A stretch of 43,832 nt of DNA from Actinomadura bangladeshensis. GTDB taxonomy: Bacteria > Actinomycetota > Actinomycetes > Streptosporangiales > Streptosporangiaceae. The notes under the pieces were generated by a model. That model was given only the letters and a program-made list of their open reading frames with translations. It was not told where the DNA came from and did not search any database. The stretch covers positions 1-43,832 of the forward strand of contig NZ_SMJW01000035.1 of NCBI RefSeq assembly GCF_004348335.1. The letters are read 5' to 3'. This document shows, in pieces, positions 34,480-41,766 of the stretch. Numbering within the stretch: the stretch's first letter is position 1; the number at the start of each line of letters is the position of its first letter. Made by a program: the position numbers and the translations under genes.

Positions 34480-34613
34480 CCCTCACTCCGCCGCACGCCC
34501 GAATCTGCTCCCGCCGGATCCACACGACGGGCCTGCAGCGCCCGCCGCAGGCACGCCTACACGGCCTGGGGCTCCCGAACACCCTTACTGCTCATCACAG
34601 ATATTGCCCGGAT

Positions 34614-34642
34614 TTGTCGGACTCTCGTCCAAGGGCGATACA
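34614..34642 (+). promoter_or_regulatory. Candidate promoter of the CapA gene
   Basis: TTGTCG (34614-34619) and GATACA (34637-34642) are separated by 17 bases, giving a leader of about 90 bases before the CapA start. The leader contains an inverted repeat at 34673-34695. Confidence 0.45.
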
Positions 34643-34672
34643 AAGGCAACGTCCCGCCGACGTCACTCAAGC

Positions 34673-34695
34673 TCTAAGAAGATCACATTCTTAGA
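34673..34695 (+). promoter_or_regulatory. Inverted repeat in the CapA leader
   Basis: TCTAAGAA (34673-34680) and TTCTTAGA (34688-34695) pair perfectly around GATCACA in an unusually A/T-rich stretch. It could be an operator or a leader hairpin. Confidence 0.45.
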
Positions 34696-34740
34696 CATTT
34701 GCCGATTGTTCACGCTTGCATCAGGAACGACGTCTCCGTG

Positions 34741-35949
34741 ATGAGTTCTTCCAGGTCGAAAATCTCCCGGACAACAGCGTTCCTGCTGTCCGCGGCAGTC
34801 GCCACGGCTCTGACGGGCTGCGCAGACGATGGACGCCATGCTCCGTCCCATCCTCGGCGTGCGGCCGCGACCAGTGGGCCCACCACGATCACGGTTGCGG
34901 CTACCGGCGACTTCCTTTTGCACCAGCCGCTCGTCACGCAGGCCGCCGAGGACGCCGCGAAGAGCGGCCGCCACGGCTGGGATTTCCTCCCCATGCTCAA
35001 CCAGTTGCACCCCCTCATCGACAGCGCCGACATCGGCATCTGCCACATGGAGACACCGGTGGCCACGCGCCGCGGCCCGTTCGAGGGCTATCCCGCGTTC
35101 AATTCCCCGCCGCAGATCGTCGACGCCATCCGCGACCTCGGCTACGACACCTGCTCCACCGCGTCCAACCACACCCTCGACCAGGGCGATGCCGGAGTAC
35201 GGCGGACGCTCGGCGCCTTGGACGCCGCAGGCGTCCGGCACACCGGATCGGCGCGCGGCCCCGGCGAGGCCGAACGCACCGATCTGCTCGACGCGCAGGG
35301 TGTGAAGGTCGCACAACTCTCCTACACCTACGGCACCAACGGCATCCCGATCCCCCCGAGCCGGCCGTGGCTGGTCAATTCCGGCCTGGACGCGCCCACG
35401 ATCCTGCACGCCGCCGCCCGCGCCAGAGCGGATGGCGCCGCGATCGTCATCGTCAGCCTCCACTGGGGCGAGGAATACCGGCACGCGCCGACCGACGAGC
35501 AGCGGACGCTGGCCCGCCGCCTGCTCGCCTCACCCGACGTCGACCTGATCATCGGCGACCACGCGCACGTCGTGCAGCCGTTCGACCAGATCAACGGCAA
35601 GTGGGTGGTCTACGGCATGGGCAACCAGATCGCCAATCCGATCGCGAACGGCCAAGACACCCATGAAGGTCTGGTCGCCCGGTTTCAGCTGACCCGCGAC
35701 GCGGCCGGCCGCTGGCGGGCGGCGGCCTCGTTCGTCCCGACTCTCGTTGAGGCGGGACCGCCGATCCGGCTCGTCGACCTGCCCCACGCCCTCGCCAGTG
35801 CCGACCTGCCCGCCGGTACCCGCGCCCGATACCGCGCGGCGCTCAACCGCACGACGGCGGCGGTCCGCAGTCTCGGATCGAAGGTCCCCGTCCTGGACGG
35901 TCCCCTTCCGAGCAGCCCGGCCCCCGCCGAGCAGCTGGCGGGACCCTGA
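34741..35949 (+). CDS. CapA family lipoprotein (poly-gamma-glutamate synthesis type)
   Basis: This is a 402-residue exported protein with a lipoprotein signal (SRTTAFLLSAAVATALTGC; lipobox LTGC, lipidated Cys about residue 27). A metallophosphoesterase-like CapA domain follows. Typical segments are VAATGDFLLHQ, ICHMETPVA, STASNHTLDQG, VSLHWGEEY and IIGDHAHVVQP, carrying the conserved Asp, His, Asn and Glu residues. CapA proteins take part in making or exporting poly-gamma-glutamate, but no capBC is nearby, so this stand-alone lipoprotein may act on another wall polymer. ATG 34741 is used; the preceding GTG 34738 is equally possible. Confidence 0.85.
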   Translation: MSSSRSKISRTTAFLLSAAVATALTGCADDGRHAPSHPRRAAATSGPTTITVAATGDFLLHQPLVTQAAEDAAKSGRHGWDFLPMLNQLHPLIDSADIGICHMETPVATRRGPFEGYPAFNSPPQIVDAIRDLGYDTCSTASNHTLDQGDAGVRRTLGALDAAGVRHTGSARGPGEAERTDLLDAQGVKVAQLSYTYGTNGIPIPPSRPWLVNSGLDAPTILHAAARARADGAAIVIVSLHWGEEYRHAPTDEQRTLARRLLASPDVDLIIGDHAHVVQPFDQINGKWVVYGMGNQIANPIANGQDTHEGLVARFQLTRDAAGRWRAAASFVPTLVEAGPPIRLVDLPHALASADLPAGTRARYRAALNRTTAAVRSLGSKVPVLDGPLPSSPAPAEQLAGP

Positions 35950-36032
35950 AACGGATATCCCGGCAATAAGGCGGTTGCGTGGCCCCAGGCGGCGTCGTGG
36001 CTCGGTGTCGGGCCCGGTCTGCCATCAGCGCA

Positions 36033-36230
36033 TCAGAGGTCGCAGTTCCCGGCCTTGACCCGGGCGACAAGATCAGCAAGGTGCTCTTTCGCGATGACCA
36101 GAACCGGCCCGGACGCGTCCTTGCTATCCCGGACACCCACTCCGCACGCCAGGGCGGTCAACTCGACACAGTCCGTCGTGCCGCCACCATGGCTGTAACT
36201 ACTCTTCCGCCAAGCCGTCACGTTGCTCAT
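36033..36230 (-). CDS. DUF397 domain protein
   Basis: This is a 65-residue protein of the actinobacterial DUF397 family: WRKSSYSHGGGTTDCVELTA, VGVRDSKDASGPVLVIAKEH and a C-terminal Leu-rich end. These small proteins are encoded next to XRE regulators and take part in developmental control. ATG 36230 lies 32 bp inside the end of the XRE gene in another frame, so the two genes overlap and are coupled. Length is normal. Confidence 0.88.
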   Translation of the reverse strand: MSNVTAWRKSSYSHGGGTTDCVELTALACGVGVRDSKDASGPVLVIAKEHLADLVARVKAGNCDL

Positions 36231-37032
36231 CCATCCTGGATAGATACTCGCGGGACTGATCTTCATTCCAAGCCCGCGCCGCAACCCGGTTGAACCTCAG
36301 AACCACGGCGGCGGCCTCCGTCTGATCATCGATGACCCGTCCCATCCCCAGCGCGCTGCTGGAGAACGCCGCGTAGCGACGGCCTGGAAGGGTGCAACAG
36401 TAAAACGGTCCATCCAGGCCGATATGCGGCACAGCCGTGAACGGAAGTATACGTATCGATACGTAGGACAATCTACCCATTTGCAGCAGGTAGTCCCGTT
36501 GTGCGGCCATCACTGCAACGCTCCCCGCAGACCGCACGGCACCCTGTTCGAGCACGGCCCATATTTGCGGTCGACCATCCAGCATGGCGGCCTGAAGTTC
36601 CATCCGGGCGGCAAGAGTCTCCTCGACATCGTCGACGAATCCAGCAGCATGACCTGCTTCCAGCAGGCTCCTCGCATAGTCCTCGATCTGAAGGGGGAGC
36701 GGCACGACGCTGTTCGCGAACGTGCAGTGCTCCACGGCCTTGCGGTAGTAGCGGTCGAGGCGGGATGGGGCGTTCGCGTCGATTCCGAGTTTTGCGTAGC
36801 CGAGCCAGATGGTGAAGACGCCGCCGGTGTCCCATGCCTTGTCGAGGGCGGCGCACTCCCGGGTGCCGAGTTGCTTCTCACCGGACTCGTATTTGGAAAC
36901 CTGGCCGATCGAGCAGTTGAGGATCTTCGCGACGTCGGCCTGGGTCAGGCCGCGCCGCAGGCGCAGAAAGCGCAGGTAATAGGCCAGGAAGGCGTAGATC
37001 GACTCGTGCGGGTCGGGGGACGGACGGACCAT
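36199..37032 (-). CDS. XRE family regulator with DUF5753 domain
   Basis: This is a 277-residue regulator of the BldB/WhiJ-like actinobacterial group. The N-terminal HTH is RRGLTQADVAKILNCSIGQVSKYESGEKQL (about residues 26-55), and the rest is a DUF5753 domain (ARSLLEAGHAAGFVDDVEE, VLEQGAVRSAGS, VSIRILPFTAVPHIGLDGPF). In Streptomyces such proteins pair with DUF397 partners and act in development or antibiotic control. ATG 37032 follows GGAGGT. The gene carries several less G/C-rich stretches than its neighbours. It is divergent from the disrupted ATPase/DUF397 arm. Confidence 0.9.
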   Translation of the reverse strand: MVRPSPDPHESIYAFLAYYLRFLRLRRGLTQADVAKILNCSIGQVSKYESGEKQLGTRECAALDKAWDTGGVFTIWLGYAKLGIDANAPSRLDRYYRKAVEHCTFANSVVPLPLQIEDYARSLLEAGHAAGFVDDVEETLAARMELQAAMLDGRPQIWAVLEQGAVRSAGSVAVMAAQRDYLLQMGRLSYVSIRILPFTAVPHIGLDGPFYCCTLPGRRYAAFSSSALGMGRVIDDQTEAAAVVLRFNRVAARAWNEDQSREYLSRMDEQRDGLAEE

Positions 37033-37155
37033 GATCACGTACCTCCGCACTTGCTCTATTTTCTAATGTTGTCGGCAATAATGACAAGCCCATGGCGAGC
37101 CAGTCAACATGTGTCGCGAAAGACGAAACCGTCCGCGACAGAGGCGAACACGGAA

Positions 37156-37302
37156 ATGGGCATCGACAATTCTCGCAAGGATGACTTCATAGACGAAACG
37201 GACTCGCTTCCGGCCGGCCGGCGACTCACCGCGGGCGACCTCCGCACGCCCGGCGACCTCATGGGCCACCGGGACGGCCTGGCACGGGAGAACCGGCGGT
37301 GA
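37156..37302 (+). CDS. Small hypothetical protein upstream of the ATPase pseudogene
   Basis: This is a 48-residue acidic, hydrophilic ORF from ATG 37156 (MGIDNSRKDDFIDETDSLPA). Its stop overlaps the ATPase GTG as GTGA, which suggests a translated upstream cistron. The ribosome site is weak (GAGG at 12 bases). I do not recognise it. It could be a real small partner or only an upstream frame that couples translation. Confidence 0.45.
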   Translation: MGIDNSRKDDFIDETDSLPAGRRLTAGDLRTPGDLMGHRDGLARENRR

Positions 37303-37757
37303 GCGCCGTGATCAAGGGCACGTCGGCGGGGCCCGCCGCGCTGCGGCGAAGCCTTCTCGCCACGCCCGACGCCGTCCAGCAGGGCCGTCTCATCGTGGAG
37401 TCGCAGGCCCTCCAGTGGCGGCTTCCGCAGAGCACGGTGGACGACGCGGTCCTCGTGGCGTCCGAGCTGCTGACGAATTCCGTCCGGGCGACGTGAGGCC
37501 AGGCGATCACGCTGCGGCTGGCGCTCGTCCCCGGCGGGCTGCGCGTCGAGGTGTGGGACGCCTCCCCGGAGGAGCCGCGTCCGTCCATGCCCGACCTCGC
37601 GATGCCGGCGGAGCCCCTGCCGGACGACGCGCCCGACCCGGGCGGGTGGGGGCTCGGCATCATCGCGTCCCTCGCCGAGGAGCACGGCTGCCGTCCCGAG
37701 CACGGAGGAAAAAGCGTCTGGGCCGTCCTGCCAACGTCCATAAGGAGGAGTTCATGA
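37299..37757 (+). pseudogene. ATP-binding (HATPase_c, RsbW-like) protein interrupted by a stop codon
   Basis: One frame from GTG 37299 (site GGGAG upstream) to TGA 37757 encodes a GHKL ATPase of the anti-sigma/RsbW type, broken by TGA at 37494-37496. Before the stop are SELLTN (N box, Asn60) and VRAT; after it the same frame continues as GQAITLRLALVPGGLRVEVWDASPE and GGWGLGIIASLAEEHGC (G box). A single change of CGA to TGA would explain it. Such ATPases often accompany XRE and DUF397 genes. The final TGA overlaps the next ATG as ATGA. A sequencing error is the main alternative. Confidence 0.75.
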
Positions 37758-37962
37758 GCAGGCCGTACGAGTTCGTCAAGGGTCCTTGTGCAACGGGGAG
37801 GACTCCGGGTGCGGGTGCGTCGAGGTCGCGACCAACGTCATAGACGCACCGGACGGGATAGTCGCCGTCCGCGACACCAAGACCGGCTGCCTCCTGGAGT
37901 TCGACCGTCATGAATGGGAGGGATTCATCAAGAGCGTCAAGAACAACGAATTCGACATTTGA
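37754..37962 (+). pseudogene. DUF397 domain protein with frameshift
   Basis: ATG 37754 has AAGGAGG upstream and starts MSRPYEFVKG. The frame is lost near 37780-37786, and a second frame carries the DUF397 body: LCNGEDSGCGCVEVATNV, GIVAVRDTKTGCLLEFDRHE and WEGFIKSVKNNEFDI, ending at 37962. One missing base in GGTCCTTG would restore a roughly 70-residue protein. Alternatively a TTG at 37786 could start a short form. With the nonsense codon just upstream, this arm of the locus looks to be decaying. Confidence 0.7.
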
Positions 37963-38026
37963 CGCGCATCAGACTGCGGGCCCCGTTCCCCCCTGGGCGG
38001 GGTCCGCTTGGTGGGAGGCTCGCCCC

Positions 38027-38608
38027 GTGACCATCCGGCCGTTCGATTACGACGCCTATTGGCGGGACGAATCCCGTGACGACTGGCGACGGCAAGGGCT
38101 GCATTGGCATTGCCACTCCTCCCGCATGGACGCCAGTGCCTACGGGGACGACCAGGCGCGCCGGGACGACGGTAGCGAACTCGCGCCCCGGGAAGTCCGC
38201 GACTGGCTTCGTAAGCCGTCCCGGACGATCCGGCACGTGCCGGTCACGCCGGAGGACGCGGTCACGTGGCTTCGAGGCCAGTGGGAGCAAGTCAAGGGGC
38301 AGGTAGGACAGGAGGCCGCTGCGATCCCGGACGAGACGCGGTTCGGGACGGCCCTCTACAACCTGCGGTGCGGCAACGACCTGTGCTGGGGTTTCTGGCT
38401 CAATTCGTCCATCCACCTGCATCTGGCCGTCGTCGGCACCGCCCAGACCTGTCATGGCGAGGCCGCCGGCTCATGCGGGTCAGCGGGGCGCGTCGGCGAT
38501 GCGGTCCAGCCATTCGCGCATGAGGCCCCGTTCCGGTTCGGTCAGGGCGGTGGCCTGCGGCAGGACGGCGCGCAGGGCTACGGCGGCGCCGACCGGGCCG
38601 GGGGCTGA
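38027..38608 (+). CDS. Hypothetical protein, 3' end overlapping tetR
   Basis: This is a 193-codon frame from GTG 38027 with GGAGG eight bases upstream. The first ~145 residues look like real protein ([60 protein letters not shown]), but I do not recognise the family. The last 43 codons are antisense to the end of the TetR gene (38480-39187), so the natural stop may have been lost, perhaps by a frameshift near 38455. No signal peptide or membrane helix is seen. Confidence 0.5.
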   Translation: MTIRPFDYDAYWRDESRDDWRRQGLHWHCHSSRMDASAYGDDQARRDDGSELAPREVRDWLRKPSRTIRHVPVTPEDAVTWLRGQWEQVKGQVGQEAAAIPDETRFGTALYNLRCGNDLCWGFWLNSSIHLHLAVVGTAQTCHGEAAGSCGSAGRVGDAVQPFAHEAPFRFGQGGGLRQDGAQGYGGADRAGG

Positions 38609-39187
38609 ATGCGCGGGGGCGTCGGTCGTGATCGCGGCGATGACCGCCTCGCGGGCCATGACCGACAGTTCGAGGTCTCTGGCGGCCTCGGGCATCGCGA
38701 TCAGCGCGATGGTCGTGCCGCTGCCGGCGGCGTGGACGAGCTGGACGGCCCGCTCCTCGCCGACCCGCAGCCGTCCCGCCTCGGCGATCCGGTGGACGCG
38801 GGCGGCGAGGATGTCGATCCCGGCGGCCGCAGCCGGTGGCATCGCGCCGGGGCGCGGCTCGCACATCAGCATGTAGAGGGCGGGGTTGGCCAGGCCGAAC
38901 TGGAGGTGCTCGTCCCAGCCGGCGCGCAGGTCGTCCACCGGGTCGGTGTCGGGCTCCGGGGTGGACTTGGCACTCAGGTAGGTCGCGAAGCCTTCGGCGG
39001 CGACGGCGTCCAGCAGGCCCTGTTTGTCGCCGAAGAGGCGGTAGATGGTCGGTGCCTGGACTCCGGCCGCCGTCCCGACCGCGCGCGTCGAGACCGCCTC
39101 CCGCCCGCCCTCGGCGAGGAGCTTGGCGGTGGCGGCGAGGATGCGCTCCCGCGGGCCGTTCCCGCCCGCTGCGTCATCGACCTGCAC
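38480..39187 (-). CDS. TetR/AcrR family transcriptional regulator
   Basis: This is a 235-residue repressor. The HTH is [21 protein letters not shown] followed by [18 protein letters not shown]. The C-terminal domain ([20 protein letters not shown]) is of the TetR_C_33-like kind. It is divergent from the NAD(P)-binding reductase gene, with a palindrome between them, and is its likely repressor. GTG 39187 lacks a ribosome site, and a TTATCG box eight bases upstream suggests a leaderless transcript. Confidence 0.87.
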   Translation of the reverse strand: MQVDDAAGGNGPRERILAATAKLLAEGGREAVSTRAVGTAAGVQAPTIYRLFGDKQGLLDAVAAEGFATYLSAKSTPEPDTDPVDDLRAGWDEHLQFGLANPALYMLMCEPRPGAMPPAAAAGIDILAARVHRIAEAGRLRVGEERAVQLVHAAGSGTTIALIAMPEAARDLELSVMAREAVIAAITTDAPAHSAPGPVGAAVALRAVLPQATALTEPERGLMREWLDRIADAPR

Positions 39188-39227
39188 GCTAATGACGATA
39201 ACAGGCTTGTGGTAGCAGTGCTTTCAT

Positions 39228-39259
39228 ATCAGTGTTAGCGTTGCCGCGTTAGCACTGAT
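39228..39259. promoter_or_regulatory. Candidate TetR operator between tetR and the reductase gene
   Basis: ATCAGTGTTAGCG (39228-39240) and CGTTAGCACTGAT (39247-39259) are inverted repeats matching at 11 of 13 positions around six bases, located in the 104-bp divergent promoter region. A related GCAGTGCT half-site lies at 39215-39222. Confidence 0.5.
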
Positions 39260-39291
39260 TCAGCGTTCGGCAGTGAAGGCAGGGGTACCTC

Positions 39292-40149
39292 ATGATCATC
39301 GTCACCGGCGGCAGCGGACAGCTCGGGCGCGGGACCGTCGAGCGGCTGCTCGAACGCGTCCCGGCGGACCGGATCGGAGTGAGCGTCCGGGATGTGGAGA
39401 AGGCGAAAGACCTCGCGGATCGGGGTGTGCGCGTGCGTTATGGCGACTTCGCCGAGCCGGGCAGCCTCGCCCACGCGTTCGAGGGCGCGTCGCAGGTCCT
39501 GATCGTGTCCGCCAACGCCATCGGCCAGGATCTGCTGCGGCTGCACCGGAACGCGATCGACGCGGCCAAGGCGGCGGGCGCCCGCCGGATCCTCTACACC
39601 AGCCACATGGGCGCGAACCCGTCCTCGGTCTTCCCGCCCATGCCGGACCACGCCGCCACCGAGGAGATGCTGCGGGTTTCGGGCGTCCCGTTCACCTCGC
39701 TGCGCAACGGCTTCTATGCGTCCACGACGGTGGCGCTCGTCGGCGCCGCGCTCCGGAGCGGCGAACTGGCCGTGCCGGACGACGGGCCGGTCTCCTGGAC
39801 CGCCCACGCCGACCTCGCCGAGGCCACCGCGATCACCCTGGCCGAGGAGACCTTCGACGGCATCACCCCGGGCCTCACCGGCGGCGAGGCGATCGACATG
39901 GCCGGCGTCGCGGCCATCGCGTCCGAACTGGCCGGACGTCCGATCAAGCACGTGGTCGTGCCGGACGCCGAGTTCCGCGCCGGGGTGATCGCCCGCGGCG
40001 TCCCCGAGTTCGCGGCGGGCATGCTCGTGGACATGTTCGCCGCCGCCCGCCACGGCGAGTTCGCCAACGTCGACCCCACCCTCGGGCACATACTGCACCG
40101 GCCTCCGACCCCGCTCCAGGACGTCCTGAAGGCGGCCCTCAGCGAATGA
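39292..40149 (+). CDS. NAD(P)H-binding NmrA/QOR2-like reductase
   Basis: This is a 285-residue atypical short-chain dehydrogenase. The nucleotide-binding motif TGGSGQLGRGT is at residues 5-15, and it continues with GVSVRDVEKAKDLADRGVRV, YTSHMGANPSS and SGVPFTSLRNGFYASTT, as in NmrA-like and quinone oxidoreductase 2 proteins. The classical YxxxK pair is absent, as is normal for this group. It is probably an NADPH-dependent quinone or aldehyde reductase induced through the divergent TetR regulator. ATG 39292 is used. Confidence 0.85.
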   Translation: MIIVTGGSGQLGRGTVERLLERVPADRIGVSVRDVEKAKDLADRGVRVRYGDFAEPGSLAHAFEGASQVLIVSANAIGQDLLRLHRNAIDAAKAAGARRILYTSHMGANPSSVFPPMPDHAATEEMLRVSGVPFTSLRNGFYASTTVALVGAALRSGELAVPDDGPVSWTAHADLAEATAITLAEETFDGITPGLTGGEAIDMAGVAAIASELAGRPIKHVVVPDAEFRAGVIARGVPEFAAGMLVDMFAAARHGEFANVDPTLGHILHRPPTPLQDVLKAALSE

Positions 40150-40547
40150 CGGCGGAACCTCCGGCATCGCGGTCGAGCATCGCGTGATCCGAGATGGGCC
40201 GTGAACGGCCGGTCGTGCGGCTTTCGTCACTCAATGCCCATCGAAAGTGGTGGAACCTCTACACTTGCTGCGCTACGCAGCGTTAGGCCCGATTTGGGAT
40301 GGGTCTGTGTGATTTACGTCTATTGGATGGACGTTCAGCGGCCCCATGACACCTCATCTAGGCAGCTCACAGCGCTGTGCGGCGCATTGATAGGGGATTC
40401 CTATCGCGCTCTTGAGATTTATCGATTTCTCTTTTTGATCGAGCAGAGGCACGCTGAGTGACATCAGCCGCTGAGGCGGATAACCCCCGCGGCCCCTCCT
40501 GCGCCTCTCATGTGGAGGCGACCCTTTCTCATGACGAAGGAGCATGC
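40150..40547 (+). promoter_or_regulatory. Long ahpC upstream region with candidate OxyR site
   Basis: This 398-bp region holds no convincing gene; the open frame at 40201-40461 has atypical codon use. Its right half is A/T-richer than the surroundings. GATAGG (40389-40394) and CCTATC (40400-40405) form a perfect palindrome with a five-base centre, fitting half of the OxyR pattern ATAG-N7-CTAT. A weaker second half-site follows at about 40412-40426. This is the likely peroxide-responsive promoter region of ahpCD. Confidence 0.55.
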
Positions 40548-41102
40548 GTGCTTACTGTCGGTGACCAGTTCCCCGAGTACGAGCTCACCGCCTGCGTCTC
40601 GCTGGACGCCGAGAACGCGTTCGAGACGATCAACCACAAGTCCTACGAGGGCAAGTGGCGCGTCGTCTTCTTCTGGCCGAAGGACTTCACCTTCGTGTGT
40701 CCGACCGAGATCGCCGAGTTCGGCCGCCTCAACGAGGACTTCGCCGACCGCGACGCGCAGGTGCTCGGTGCGTCCGTCGACAACGAGTTCGTCCACTTCG
40801 CATGGCGCAAGGACCACCCGGACCTGCGCGAGATCCCGTTCCCGATGATGTCCGACCTCAAGCGCGAGCTGAGCGAGGCCCTCGGCATCCTCACCGAGGA
40901 CGGCGTGGCGCAGCGCGCGACGTTCATCGTCGACCCGAACAACGAGATCCAGTTCGCCATGGTGACCGCCGGTTCCGTCGGCCGGAACGTCAAGGAGGTC
41001 CTGCGGGTCCTCGACGCGCTGCAGAGCGACGAGCTGTGCCCCTGCAACTGGAACAAGGGCGAGGACACCCTGGACGCCGCCAAGCTGCTGGCCGGCGCCT
41101 GA
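40548..41102 (+). CDS. ahpC: Alkyl hydroperoxide reductase subunit AhpC (peroxiredoxin)
   Basis: This is a 184-residue 2-Cys peroxiredoxin that reduces peroxides and peroxynitrite. The peroxidatic Cys51 is in DFTFVCPTEIAEFG, and the C-terminal CPCNW holds Cys164 and Cys166, one of them resolving, as in mycobacterial and Streptomyces AhpC. The N-terminal MLTVGDQFPEYELTACV is typical. GTG 40548 follows GAAGGAG at six bases. It pairs with AhpD, the usual reductant partner in actinomycetes, and is probably under OxyR. Confidence 0.95.
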   Translation: MLTVGDQFPEYELTACVSLDAENAFETINHKSYEGKWRVVFFWPKDFTFVCPTEIAEFGRLNEDFADRDAQVLGASVDNEFVHFAWRKDHPDLREIPFPMMSDLKRELSEALGILTEDGVAQRATFIVDPNNEIQFAMVTAGSVGRNVKEVLRVLDALQSDELCPCNWNKGEDTLDAAKLLAGA

Positions 41103-41118
41103 TCCCTCGCAACCCCGC

Positions 41119-41149
41119 ACGGCCGGCCGCGACGCGCGCGGCCGGCCGT
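41119..41149 (+). other. Intercistronic ahpC-ahpD hairpin
   Basis: ACGGCCGGCCGCG (41119-41131) and CGCGGCCGGCCGT (41137-41149) form a perfect 13-bp stem with a five-base loop. It ends only 23 bases before the ahpD ATG. It may stabilise the ahpC message or lower ahpD expression. Confidence 0.55.
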
Positions 41150-41171
41150 ACGCATGAAAGGACGCATGATC

Positions 41172-41714
41172 ATGAGCGTTGACGCGCTGAAGAGCGCCCT
41201 CCCGGGCTACGCCAAGGACACCAAGCTCAACCTGGGCTCCCTGACCTCCACCTCCCAGCTCACCGAGCAGCAGCTGTGGGGGACGGTCCTCGCCTGCGCC
41301 CTCGCCACGCGCAGCGCCGTCGTCATCCGCGAGCTGGCCGAGGAGGCGGGCGACTACCTGTCCGCCGAGGCGTTCGAGGCGGCCAAGGGCGCCGCGTCGA
41401 TCATGGCGATGAACAACGTGTACTACCGGGCCACCCACCTGATCGGCGACGAGACGTACGCGACGCTGCCCGCCAAGCTGCGCATGTCGATCATCGGCAG
41501 GCCGGGCGTGGACAAGGTCGACTTCGAGCTGTGGTGCCTCGCCGTGTCCGCGGTCAACGGATGCGGGCGGTGCCTGGAGTCGCACGAGAAGGTCGTCCGC
41601 GAGGCCGGGCTGTCGCGCGAGCTCGTCCAGGAGGCGCTGCGGATCGCCGCCGTCGTCAACGCGGCCGCCGCGACGCTGGACGCCGAGGCCGCGCTGGCCC
41701 CCGCCACCGTCTGA
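41172..41714 (+). CDS. ahpD: Alkyl hydroperoxide reductase AhpD (carboxymuconolactone decarboxylase family)
   Basis: This is a 180-residue AhpD that reduces AhpC using its own Cys pair, recharged through lipoamide-dependent proteins. The active site is [12 protein letters not shown], with Cys131, Cys134 and His138, plus upstream Glu residues of the proton relay. ATG 41172 gives the typical [11 protein letters not shown] start; ATG 41166 would add two residues. It follows ahpC by 69 bp with a hairpin between. A terminator-like hairpin follows at 41729. Confidence 0.95.
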   Translation: MSVDALKSALPGYAKDTKLNLGSLTSTSQLTEQQLWGTVLACALATRSAVVIRELAEEAGDYLSAEAFEAAKGAASIMAMNNVYYRATHLIGDETYATLPAKLRMSIIGRPGVDKVDFELWCLAVSAVNGCGRCLESHEKVVREAGLSRELVQEALRIAAVVNAAAATLDAEAALAPATV

Positions 41715-41728
41715 CACGACGCGGCAGA

Positions 41729-41758
41729 AGGGCCCGGACGGTTCACCGCCCGGGCCCT
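41729..41758. terminator. Bidirectional terminator-like hairpin between ahpD and guaA
   Basis: AGGGCCCGG (41729-41737) and CCGGGCCCT (41750-41758) pair perfectly, with an inner CGGT/ACCG extension. It lies in the 52-bp gap between the convergent ahpD and guaA genes. Confidence 0.65.
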
Positions 41759-41766
41759 CGCCGTGC

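Noticed and set aside
34409..34741. Plus-strand ORF through the sigma-factor promoter region
   Set aside because: Antisense to the sigma factor start, with no family resemblance.
37494..37496. TGA in the ATPase frame read as selenocysteine or programmed readthrough
   Set aside because: No SECIS-like structure is evident and the position corresponds to no conserved cysteine; a nonsense mutation or error is simpler.
40201..40461. 86-codon ORF upstream of ahpC
   Set aside because: Low third-position G/C, no ribosome site, and it covers the probable OxyR-controlled region.
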